Of a stretch of DNA of 9,709 nt, positions 1 through 5,881 are shown piece by piece. The notes beneath the pieces were generated by a model, which saw nothing but the letters and a program-made list of their open reading frames with translations, was not told where the DNA came from and did not search any database. The stretch's first letter is position 1. Each line of letters begins with the position of its first letter. This DNA is from Candidatus Saccharimonadales bacterium (lineage in GTDB: Bacteria > Patescibacteriota > Saccharimonadia > Saccharimonadales > UBA4665), in NCBI GenBank assembly GCA_025450135.1, contig JANWHZ010000033.1, positions 1-9,709 on the forward strand. Reading direction: 5' to 3'. The position numbers and the translations under genes are program-made.

Positions 1-54
1 CAATCACCTGCTAAAGCTGCAGAACCAACCAAGCAGGCAGAGGCAAAGAAATGA
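1..54 (+). CDS. atpA: ATP synthase F1 subunit alpha, C-terminal end only (partial)
   Basis: Frame 1 is open from the window edge and reads QSPAKAAEPTKQAEAKK before a TGA at 52-54 that overlaps the ATG of the gamma gene (ATGA). Only this low-complexity Ala/Lys/Pro/Glu tail is visible, so the assignment rests on position: in F1Fo operons alpha directly precedes gamma. The tail resembles in composition the extra C-terminal tail of the beta subunit downstream. Its use of TGA as stop supports the standard bacterial code. No alpha-specific motif can be seen in this fragment. Confidence 0.7.
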   Translation, partial: QSPAKAAEPTKQAEAKK

Positions 55-911
55 GACGTGCCAGCACAATTATCAAAGAAACGGAACAGATCACCACCGT
101 GGAGGATCTGACTGGGGTATTTGAAAGCATCGCGAGTACTCAGGTAGCCAAAATTAAAAGTAAGGTTGAACTCTCCAAGGAATTCTTCCGCTTACTCTGG
201 GAACAATATAGCGCCATACGTATCGATCCCGCCGACAGAATAACAAGCGCAGCCCGCGAAGAAAAAAACGGCAAGACTGTATACATTGTCATTTCAGCTG
301 AAGCTGGCCTTAGCGGTGATATTGATCAACGACTCATCGAGACCATGATGCAGAGCTACGATAAGAACTCCATAGATATCATCGTGCTTGGTAGCCATGG
401 CGCGACGCAACTCACACAACGCGGCGTGCACTTCGTGCACTTCTTTAAGGTCCCTGAAAGTGAGAGCTATATTGACGTGAAACCTGTTATTAATGCCATC
501 AAGCCGTACTCTGGCATTGTCGTGTACTACGAAGAATACGTCTCACTTGGGGTCCAGGATGTTAAAACACTTGATCTTATCTCAAGTATGCGAGCCATGA
601 GCGGCGATGCTGACCACGATGACGACCTCATCACTGACCAAGATACGATATTTGAGCCCTCGCTAGACGAAATTGCTGATCAGATGGAAGCTACTATGAT
701 GACGCTGGCATTTGCCCAAACTATACTCGAATCAAGCCTCGCCCAGGATGCCAGCCGCTTTAACGCTATGGCCGTGGCCAAGAAACGTGCCGGAGAACTG
801 GTAACAATGTACAAGATGGAATACCACCGTGCCAAGCGCAGCGAAAGTGACCGTCGGCTTCGCGAGGTTATGGTAAGTTTGAAGAAAAAGAAACGACTTA
901 AGGCACGGTAA
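51..911 (+). CDS. atpG: ATP synthase F1 subunit gamma (central stalk), divergent
   Basis: The 286-residue product is the rotor shaft subunit that turns inside the alpha3-beta3 ring. The best family match is the C-terminal half: an EPS-x-DEI segment near 213-218, then a long helix with LESSLAQDASRFNAMAVAKK and a terminal YHRAKRSESDRRLREVMV block, corresponding to the family's LLESxASEHAARMxAMxxAxxNA ... YNxARQxxITxEI. The Rossmann-like centre begins with TVYIVISAEAGLSGDI, matching the family's YIVISSDRGLCGGLN. The N-terminal helix is unusual: in place of the standard REIKRRIxSVxxTxxITxAMxMVAASKL it has STIIKETEQITTVEDLTGVF. A basic tail (KKKKRLKAR) extends past the usual end. The start codon overlaps the atpA stop and the TAA overlaps the atpD ATG, so translation is probably coupled. 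Family and position agree; the divergence is real. Confidence 0.9.
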   Translation: MRRASTIIKETEQITTVEDLTGVFESIASTQVAKIKSKVELSKEFFRLLWEQYSAIRIDPADRITSAAREEKNGKTVYIVISAEAGLSGDIDQRLIETMMQSYDKNSIDIIVLGSHGATQLTQRGVHFVHFFKVPESESYIDVKPVINAIKPYSGIVVYYEEYVSLGVQDVKTLDLISSMRAMSGDADHDDDLITDQDTIFEPSLDEIADQMEATMMTLAFAQTILESSLAQDASRFNAMAVAKKRAGELVTMYKMEYHRAKRSESDRRLREVMVSLKKKKRLKAR

Positions 912-2380
912 TGGATAGCACAACAAATAAGCAAAACGCTAAAGCTGGCAGCATTAAGTCAATGCGCGGGCTAACCGTGGAAGTAGAGCTATCAGGCGAG
1001 CAGCCTGAAAAGAAAGAATTACTCTTGATTGATGGGCATCCAGAGGTTTTCTTGGAGGTCAACTTCTTCCGCGCTGGCATAGCCGTTTGTCTTAATCTCA
1101 CCAATAGCCAAGTACTGCAATGCGGCCAGATCGTCCGGCGAAGCTACACGAAAGTCAGCGTGCCTGTCGGAGCAGCAACAATGGGTAGAGTATTCAATGC
1201 GCTTGGTGAACCGCTCGACGAAGGTCAACCGGTAACCGAAAATCGCCGTGTTATTAGTGAGGCAAGCGGCATTAAAACATACCGCAGCGAACAAAAATTA
1301 GAGCTGCTTGAGACAGGACTAAAAGTCATCGATTTTCTGACACCCTTCGTAAAAGGCCGCAAGATCGGCATCGTCGGCGGAGCAGGCGTTGGCAAAACGG
1401 TTCTTACTATGGAGATGATCCATAACGTGACTCAAAACAGTAAAGGCGCACTCTCGATCTACTGTGGCGTTGGCGAGCGTATCCGCGAGGGTAACGAACT
1501 ATATGAAACGCTTAAAGAAACCGATGTCTTAAAAAACACGGTAATGTTCTTTGGGCAGATGGACTCCACGCCAGCCATACGTTCCATGGTTGGCCCGGCT
1601 GCCGCCACTGCGGCCGAATACTTCCGTGACGACGAAGGTCGCGACATTTTGTTTTTCGTCGACAATATATACCGGCATATTCAAGCACTGACAGAGCTCT
1701 CTACCAACCTCGGACTGATACCTTCTGAGGGTGGTTATACGCCTGTGGTCTTCTCTGAACTTCGCAGGCTAGAGGACCGGCTCAGTTCAACTGATAAGGG
1801 CTCCATTACATCAGTTCAGGCTGTCTACATACCGGCCGACGACCTCTCAGACCCAGCTGTACAAGCTATCCAGCAGCAGCTCGATTCGGTCCTGGTCCTA
1901 TCACGTACCGTAGCAGAGAGTGGCATTCGTCCTGCAGTTGATCTTCTAAAAACGACTTCATCCCTACTTACGCCACAGGTCGTTGGCGAGCGCCATTATA
2001 AACTTGTTGGCCGTGTTCAGGCCATAATGCAAAAGTACGAATCACTGAAAAATATTATCGCCATCGTTGGCGAAAACGAACTTTCACCCGCCGATCGTAG
2101 TGACTACCAAAATGCTAAAAAACTTATCGAGTTCTTTTCGCAAGACTTTGCTGTTGCCGAACACCTTACTGGCAAACCTGGCCAGTACTTTACGTTAAAA
2201 CAAACGCTTGACGGCATCGAGGAAATACTTGAGTCGAAAGCACCAGACTCTGCACCTGCCTCGTCAGCACCCGATAAGCCTGCAGAGACTAAGCTCGCTG
2301 CAGACCTAGATAAAAATACGCCTAAGTCTGGAGCCAGCCAAAAGACCGATGCACCTGCTATTAAAGTAGAAGAAAAATAA
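911..2380 (+). CDS. atpD: ATP synthase F1 subunit beta (catalytic)
   Basis: This is the catalytic ATP-binding subunit, 489 residues. Landmarks in order: Walker A GGAGVGKT (156-163); GVGERIREGNELY with the catalytic Glu189; the Walker B strand DILFFVDNIYR with Asp251; SITSVQAVYIPADDLSDP (298-314), including the adenine-pocket Tyr306; LSRTVAESGIRPAVD (330-344); and SQDFAVAEHLTGKPGQY (410-426). The catalytic chemistry therefore looks intact. Oddities: the DELSEED torque loop reads ENELSPAD (388-395), the Walker B region has IYRHIQAL where IFRFTQAG is usual, and TDPAPATTFAHLDAT becomes SDPAVQAIQQQLDSV. The family normally ends near residue 440 in this numbering; a roughly 48-residue Ala/Pro/Lys/Asp-rich, probably disordered tail follows (442-489). 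The ATG overlaps the atpG stop (TAATG) and the TAA abuts the atpC ATG. Confidence 0.97.
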   Translation: MDSTTNKQNAKAGSIKSMRGLTVEVELSGEQPEKKELLLIDGHPEVFLEVNFFRAGIAVCLNLTNSQVLQCGQIVRRSYTKVSVPVGAATMGRVFNALGEPLDEGQPVTENRRVISEASGIKTYRSEQKLELLETGLKVIDFLTPFVKGRKIGIVGGAGVGKTVLTMEMIHNVTQNSKGALSIYCGVGERIREGNELYETLKETDVLKNTVMFFGQMDSTPAIRSMVGPAAATAAEYFRDDEGRDILFFVDNIYRHIQALTELSTNLGLIPSEGGYTPVVFSELRRLEDRLSSTDKGSITSVQAVYIPADDLSDPAVQAIQQQLDSVLVLSRTVAESGIRPAVDLLKTTSSLLTPQVVGERHYKLVGRVQAIMQKYESLKNIIAIVGENELSPADRSDYQNAKKLIEFFSQDFAVAEHLTGKPGQYFTLKQTLDGIEEILESKAPDSAPASSAPDKPAETKLAADLDKNTPKSGASQKTDAPAIKVEEK

Positions 2381-2641
2381 ATGGCTAAAGCATTGCCGCA
2401 GCCGCTCAATGTCATCGCCCGCTCGCCGTTTCACATCTATTATCAAGGCGAGGCAGAACGCGTATCAGCCATTAACAGAGTAGGAATATTTGATGTCTTA
2501 CCAGGGCATACTGACTTCTTTTCGGTGCTCAGCCCTGGTGATGTAACGGTCGAGACCGAGTCCGATACGGTAAATTTCAAAATTACAAACGGGATTATGG
2601 CGGTGCGAGATAACACTGTCATGTTGTTCGTGAATATCTAG
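2381..2641 (+). CDS. atpC: ATP synthase F1 subunit epsilon, beta-sandwich domain only
   Basis: The 86-residue product matches the N-terminal beta-sandwich of epsilon: PLNVIARSPFHIYYQGEAERV, then GIFDVLPGHTDFFSVLSPGDV (family pattern GxxGILPGHxPLxxxLxPGxV), and a final ITNGIMAVRDNTVMLFVNI strand pair corresponding to VSGGFLEVxxxxVTVLAD. Usual epsilon subunits are about 130-140 residues and continue into a two-helix C-terminal domain that can insert into F1 and inhibit hydrolysis; here translation stops at the end of the sandwich, and only 1 nt separates this stop from the stop of the convergent gene. The ATG abuts the atpD stop, with a purine stretch (AGAAGAAAAA) just upstream as a weak ribosome site. 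It is the last gene of the ATP synthase operon in the window. Confidence 0.93.
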   Translation: MAKALPQPLNVIARSPFHIYYQGEAERVSAINRVGIFDVLPGHTDFFSVLSPGDVTVETESDTVNFKITNGIMAVRDNTVMLFVNI

Positions 2642-2642
2642 G

Positions 2643-3704
2643 TTATTCCTCGACTATATAATCAAACGCATAACCACCTGGCGTAAGCGGGGCTGGTCCA
2701 TCAATATATATCGTGAAACCGCTACCGCTGCGACTGATATGGAAGTACCCGACATTACCTATGGGCGTCACTACAACATGGGGAGTATTATCGTAACCCG
2801 TGTGAAATGCAATACTTGCTATCATGCCAACTTGAGAGGCTCCGACTCCAACGTTGAAAGCCAGCGTGCCGGCGGCATCATTACCACTTATGGAAACCGA
2901 ACCATTAGATCCAAGTACGGCTGAGCCGGCATGTGCGGTTATTGCCGGAGTATTGCCTGCCGTTACAATATGACCGCCAACCGTCAGTGTACCTATGGCT
3001 GTAAGCGTGCTGGCGCTAATAGTGCTAGATGAAATACTTGAACCAACCGTTAGATTGCCAGCGATATTAGCACCATTGTTGATTGTCAGCAGTGAGCTAA
3101 GCGTAACAGGCCCCTGCAAGCGGCTCGTACCAGTCACATTCAAACCGCTACGGGTATTTAAATTCGTAACAGTTCCATCACCGTTGACGTTCAGATCACT
3201 CAGCGTAGTACTGCCTGCCTCGAGCTGGGTAAAATTTGCATCGCTGGCGCTCAACTTGCTGTTTAACTGAAACTGGCCGGCAATTGTAACCCCGCCGCTA
3301 ACCACTACATTACCTTTAAATTGCGTATTCGGTGTTACTGTCAAAACTATGCCGGACGTATCAAGAGCATCCCGATTGACACCCAGTTTATCCAATGCGT
3401 CTTGGCTGACCGTTACCTGGCCCTGGGGTACAGTATTGCCGCTAGACTGGCTACGAATAACCAAACCGATAACGACGGCATTGATTAACAAGATTGCTGC
3501 AACTGCAGCAAGCCCAATGAAAGTTGCTCTATGGCTAGGACGATATAAGCGACGATGTTGAGGCTTACCATCCTTAGGGCTAGTTTGCAGTGGTGTTGTT
3601 GTACTATCTGCAGCGCCTGAACTGTCACCGCTGCGCGTTGTTAATACTTCGGCTTCAGGCTGCGCCGGCCCTTCGTCTTTGCTGGCAGACGGTCCAGTAT
3701 CCAT
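2643..3704 (-). CDS. Membrane-anchored surface protein with beta-repeat stalk and C-terminal beta domain
   Basis: 353 residues. There is no cleavable signal: residues 1-60 are hydrophilic and Pro/Ser/Thr-rich, ending in a basic patch (HRRLYRPSHR, 50-59). A single membrane helix follows at about 61-83, so the topology should be N-inside, C-outside. An acidic/amphipathic linker (QDALDKLGVNRDAL) leads to about 110 residues of short Gly/Asn/Ser/Thr strands (FKGNVVVSGG, LSDLNVNGDGTVTNLN, GNLTVGSSISSSTIS), suggestive of a beta-solenoid or fibre shaft. The last ~80 residues (AGTLAFNVGVGAS ... IASIAFHTGYDNTPHVVVTPIG ... GYAFDYIVEE) look like the C-terminal domain often found at the end of large CPR surface proteins. 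No enzyme motif is visible. The start is supported by a CGAGGGG purine box 3 nt upstream and by a promoter. Adhesion or an envelope-structural role is inference. It is convergent with atpC. Confidence 0.8.
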   Translation of the reverse strand: MDTGPSASKDEGPAQPEAEVLTTRSGDSSGAADSTTTPLQTSPKDGKPQHRRLYRPSHRATFIGLAAVAAILLINAVVIGLVIRSQSSGNTVPQGQVTVSQDALDKLGVNRDALDTSGIVLTVTPNTQFKGNVVVSGGVTIAGQFQLNSKLSASDANFTQLEAGSTTLSDLNVNGDGTVTNLNTRSGLNVTGTSRLQGPVTLSSLLTINNGANIAGNLTVGSSISSSTISASTLTAIGTLTVGGHIVTAGNTPAITAHAGSAVLGSNGSVSISGNDAAGTLAFNVGVGASQVGMIASIAFHTGYDNTPHVVVTPIGNVGYFHISRSGSGFTIYIDGPAPLTPGGYAFDYIVEE

Positions 3705-3741
3705 TACCCCTCGATTTACCCCGACTTATATACTGAGTTTA

Positions 3742-3771
3742 AGTATAGCGCTTACCCTTACACCCAGGCAA
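3742..3771 (-). promoter_or_regulatory. Sigma70-type promoter for the minus-strand surface protein gene
   Basis: Read on the minus strand: -35 TTGCCT (3766-3771), an 18-nt spacer, and -10 TATACT (3742-3747). The predicted start of transcription, near 3735, leaves a leader of about 30 nt containing the GAGGGG ribosome site just before the ATG at 3704. The spacing and 5/6 match of the -10 are good; the -35 matches at 4/6. Confidence 0.5.
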
Positions 3772-3788
3772 ACCCCTATCAAGGGCAT

Positions 3789-3817
3789 TTGCAAAATTCT
3801 ACTGCTTACTCAACAAT
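3789..3817 (+). promoter_or_regulatory. Weak candidate promoter for the secreted protein gene at 3825
   Basis: -35 TTGCAA (3789-3794), 17-nt spacer, -10 AACAAT (3812-3817), each 4/6 to consensus. The ATG at 3825 would fall 8 nt after the -10 box, so the mRNA would be leaderless or nearly so, which agrees with the lack of any Shine-Dalgarno sequence in front of this gene. The site lies 17 nt from the -35 of the divergent promoter, so the two could interfere or share control. Sequence match alone is weak. Confidence 0.25.
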
Positions 3818-3824
3818 ACATGTG

Positions 3825-4550
3825 ATGATCCGGCGAATGGTGAGTATTGGTTTCATAGCTGCATCGCTGGTGTGTTGCATTGTCGCAACTACCTACGCAG
3901 ATTCACCGTTGAAATCGTCGCACTTCGAGATTGACGAAAGTACTATTGGAGCCGGCGGCTTAGCACAAGAGAACTCTGCCAATTACCAAGCGGGCGAATT
4001 TATAGGTGACCTGGCGGTGGGAAGCTCCGCATCTTCGAACTTCCAGCTAAACGCCGGATACGACACGACGAGCGACCCCGCATTAACGTTTATCGTCAAC
4101 ACTGCCGGGATGAACTTTAACGATTTTTCGTCAACTGCAGCAGCGGTCACGACATCTACTTTCCAGGTTATCGATTACACCAGTTATGGCTATGTTGTAC
4201 AGATCCTGGGCACCCCACCAACCAACGGCAGCCACGTGATCAGCCCGATGAGTTCAACGGGCGTGTCTCAAGCAGGAGTCGAACAATTCGGTATAAATGT
4301 GGTGGCAAACACCTCCCCAACCAACGTCGGTGCCGACCCGAGTAACGGCTTGTTTGGTGTTGGCGAAGCGGCTACCAATTACAACACGGCGAACCATTAC
4401 CGTTACGTGAGCGGAGAAACAATCGCCGATGGCCCTAAAAGTTCTGGCAGCACCATATATACCATCAGCTATCTTGTCAACGTTACCAGCCTGACACCTG
4501 GCGGCCAGTATACAAGCAACCAGACATTGGTTTGTACTGGCACATATTGA
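3825..4550 (+). CDS. Secreted protein with shared C-terminal beta domain (short paralog)
   Basis: 241 residues from the ATG at 3825, chosen over an in-frame TTG at 3789 because it gives a compact signal peptide: MIRRM basic end, hydrophobic core to about 22, and probable cleavage at TYA|DS (after residue 25). The mature N-terminus (31-79) carries two similar units, SSHFEIDESTIGAGGL and SANYQAGEFIGDLAVGSS, ending in SSNFQLNAGYDTTSDPAL, a style common in exported CPR proteins. The C-terminal domain (about 86-241) is homologous to those of the two genes downstream: MNFNDFSST, GYVVQI, EQFGINVVANTSP, YTISYLVNV and the ending QYTSNQTLVCTGTY. The one Cys outside the signal peptide is in that ending. 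There is no membrane anchor or LPXTG motif, so it is presumably held at the surface by another protein. Function unknown; adhesin or structural role inferred. Confidence 0.8.
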   Translation: MIRRMVSIGFIAASLVCCIVATTYADSPLKSSHFEIDESTIGAGGLAQENSANYQAGEFIGDLAVGSSASSNFQLNAGYDTTSDPALTFIVNTAGMNFNDFSSTAAAVTTSTFQVIDYTSYGYVVQILGTPPTNGSHVISPMSSTGVSQAGVEQFGINVVANTSPTNVGADPSNGLFGVGEAATNYNTANHYRYVSGETIADGPKSSGSTIYTISYLVNVTSLTPGGQYTSNQTLVCTGTY

Positions 4551-4557
4551 CCAACTT

Positions 4558-4585
4558 GTGGAAAAGTCGGCTTGACCACTCTTTT
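4558..4585 (+). terminator. Possible weak intrinsic terminator after the 3825 gene
   Basis: Starting 7 nt after the stop codon, GTGG (4558-4561) pairs with CCAC (4576-4579) and AAG (4564-4566) with CTT (4571-4573) around a TCGG tetraloop, with a 2x2 internal mismatch between the helices. TCTTTT follows (4580-4585). The stem is short and interrupted, and it overlaps the -35 box of the next promoter, so termination may be partial. Confidence 0.35.
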
Positions 4586-4601
4586 GAGCTTATGCTATTA
4601 T
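4572..4601 (+). promoter_or_regulatory. Extended -10 promoter of the 4673 surface protein gene
   Basis: -35 TTGACC (4572-4577, 5/6), 18-nt spacer, -10 TATTAT (4596-4601, 5/6) preceded by TGC (4593-4595), the extended -10 element. The block AGCTTATGCTATTAT (4587-4601) matches 13 of 15 bases in the promoter of the paralog at 5882, so the promoter was probably duplicated together with the gene. Transcription should begin around 4608. Confidence 0.65.
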
Positions 4602-4607
4602 CCGCTT

Positions 4608-4672
4608 GCATACATAAAACATTACCTATATGATGGTAGTAAATTAGCAAAACAAATACCTTAGGAAAATAA
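4608..4672 (+). promoter_or_regulatory. 5' leader with hairpin and ribosome binding site
   Basis: A leader of about 65 nt is predicted between the promoter and the ATG at 4673. It contains a hairpin with ATTACC (4621-4626) pairing to GGTAGT (4635-4640; one T-G wobble) around an 8-nt loop. A Shine-Dalgarno-like AGGA sits at 4663-4666, 6 nt before the start codon. This is the clearest ribosome site in the surface-protein block; the paralog at 5882 has no leader at all. No known riboswitch is recognised. Confidence 0.4.
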
Positions 4673-5815
4673 ATGGTTCAGCAGCGCAGAGTTATCGGGT
4701 TAACGGGATTAATCATCTTGGTGCTAGGGCTGGCACTACAGGAATTTCTGATAGGCAGTGTTTCTGCGGCTCAGATCACGAACCGAAGTCTGACTCTCCA
4801 AGCTGGTGCTACCGATGGTGGTTCTAAACCGGGCGGCGTCGTTAAGCACCTCTTTGCTTTTACATTACCCTCGACAATTAACTTAGGTTCTGTTGAGCTG
4901 CTGTACTGCACGCTACCTGGCGCCTTAACTGACCCATGTACTTTGCCAACTGGCTTAGTCACCACATCGGCAACGTTAGGCACAGAAACTGGCGTTACAA
5001 ATTGGACCCTGGTCAATACAACCAACGGCGAACCATATTTGACTCGTACTGCAGCCAGCTTCACGGGTGCTCTTACCGTACAATTGCTAAGCGTAACCAA
5101 TCCAACAGCCACTAACACAACTTTCTTCGTACGCATCGGCTCGTTTACGTCGACTAACATCACGACTGGTTTAACAGATACCGGCACTGTTGCCGCATCA
5201 ACTGCCAACCCAATAATTCTCTCAGGAACAATGCCTGAATCCCTTGTATTCTGTACAGGAGCTACGGTAAGTGAAACAGCTGGCGTACCGGATTGCTCTA
5301 CTGCTACCAGCGGAGCAATCAACTTCAACGCGCTATTCTCACCCACCGCAACTGCGTGGGCTACATCTCAAATGGCAGCCAGCACCAATGCAGGATTCGG
5401 TTACACCATTACAGTCAACGGCTCGACCATGACATCAGGTGCTAACACCATAACAGCTATTGGCGGCACTGCAACCACCAGCCAGCTCGGCGTCCGCCAA
5501 TTCGGTATGAATCTTGTTGCAGACACTACGCCAGCCATCAACTATACAGGCTTAGTAGGAGCAGGAAGTATCACACCCGCATCGGATGGCGTAAACTACA
5601 TGGCCGCAGCAAGCGCAAACTTCAACACCCTCAACAACTATGCTTTCAATGATACTGCGCTAAATACTGTCGCCAAAAGCGATAACGGCACCGGTACAAG
5701 TGCTCCTACTGACGCTCAGATTGTTACCGCATCGTATATCGTGAACGTATCTGGTAACCAGCCAGCTGGTACATATACCACAACCCTGACCTACATTTGT
5801 ACGCCGACGTTCTAG
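4673..5815 (+). CDS. Secreted two-domain surface protein, paralog A
   Basis: 380 residues, Thr/Ser/Ala-rich. A signal peptide occupies about 1-32 (QQRR basic start, hydrophobic core, cleavage near VSA|AQ). Domain 1 (about 34-190) starts ITNRSLTLQAGATDGGSKPGG and ends TGTVAAST ... LSGTMPESL, a beta-rich module widespread in Saccharibacteria-type exported proteins. Domain 2 (about 191-380) contains FNALFSPTATAWATSQMAASTNA, GYTITVNGSTMTSGANTI, QFGMNLVADTTP and the ending QPAGTYTTTLTYICTPTF. Cysteines at 79/89 and 194/208 form likely disulphide pairs, leaving Cys376 unpaired five residues from the end. No membrane helix follows the signal peptide. The C-terminal domain is reminiscent of WxL domains in layout but lacks Trp-x-Leu. 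It is full-length paralogous with the gene at 5882, and its own promoter, leader and ribosome site support this start. The precise role is unknown; a cell-surface layer or adhesin is inferred. Confidence 0.85.
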   Translation: MVQQRRVIGLTGLIILVLGLALQEFLIGSVSAAQITNRSLTLQAGATDGGSKPGGVVKHLFAFTLPSTINLGSVELLYCTLPGALTDPCTLPTGLVTTSATLGTETGVTNWTLVNTTNGEPYLTRTAASFTGALTVQLLSVTNPTATNTTFFVRIGSFTSTNITTGLTDTGTVAASTANPIILSGTMPESLVFCTGATVSETAGVPDCSTATSGAINFNALFSPTATAWATSQMAASTNAGFGYTITVNGSTMTSGANTITAIGGTATTSQLGVRQFGMNLVADTTPAINYTGLVGAGSITPASDGVNYMAAASANFNTLNNYAFNDTALNTVAKSDNGTGTSAPTDAQIVTASYIVNVSGNQPAGTYTTTLTYICTPTF

Positions 5816-5845
5816 ATTGGTTGTACACAGCCACTCATAAATATT

Positions 5846-5875
5846 TTGACTCACATTAAAAGCTCATGCTAATAT
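5846..5875 (+). promoter_or_regulatory. Extended -10 promoter giving a probable leaderless mRNA for the 5882 gene
   Basis: -35 TTGACT (5846-5851, 5/6), 18-nt spacer, TGC (5867-5869), -10 TAATAT (5870-5875). The ATG starts 7 nt after the last base of the -10 box, exactly where transcription normally begins, and no ribosome site precedes it. AGCTCATGCTAATAT (5861-5875) is nearly identical to the promoter core of the upstream paralog. Confidence 0.65.
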
Positions 5876-5881
5876 TCGTGC

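Noticed and set aside
2680..2705. Possible stem ACCACC ... GGcTGGT just past atpC as an ATP operon terminator
   Set aside because: Only four to six interrupted pairs with an internal loop, no T-tract, and it lies in the coding sequence of the convergent gene.
2643..3704. Several plus-strand open frames (2739, 2995, 3349) opposite the surface protein
   Set aside because: They are shadows of a repeat-rich minus-strand gene that has a good promoter, ribosome site, membrane helix and recognisable C-terminal domain.
3789..3824. TTG at 3789 as start of the short secreted paralog
   Set aside because: It would add 12 polar residues before a well-formed signal peptide starting MIRRM, has no ribosome site, and coincides with the candidate -35 box.
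4771..5346. 191-codon open frame on the minus strand inside the 4673 gene
   Set aside because: The plus strand here is Thr/Ala/Val-rich, and complements of ACN/GCN codons seldom form stops, so a long antisense frame is expected. It has no ribosome site or family resemblance, and the plus frame has a signal peptide and a full-length paralog.
5819..5832. Hairpin GGTTG-TACA-CAGCC after the 4673 gene as terminator
   Set aside because: Five pairs including a T-G wobble, and the T-tract (ATTTT) begins 12 nt later and belongs to the next promoter. Read-through into the 5882 gene seems likely.
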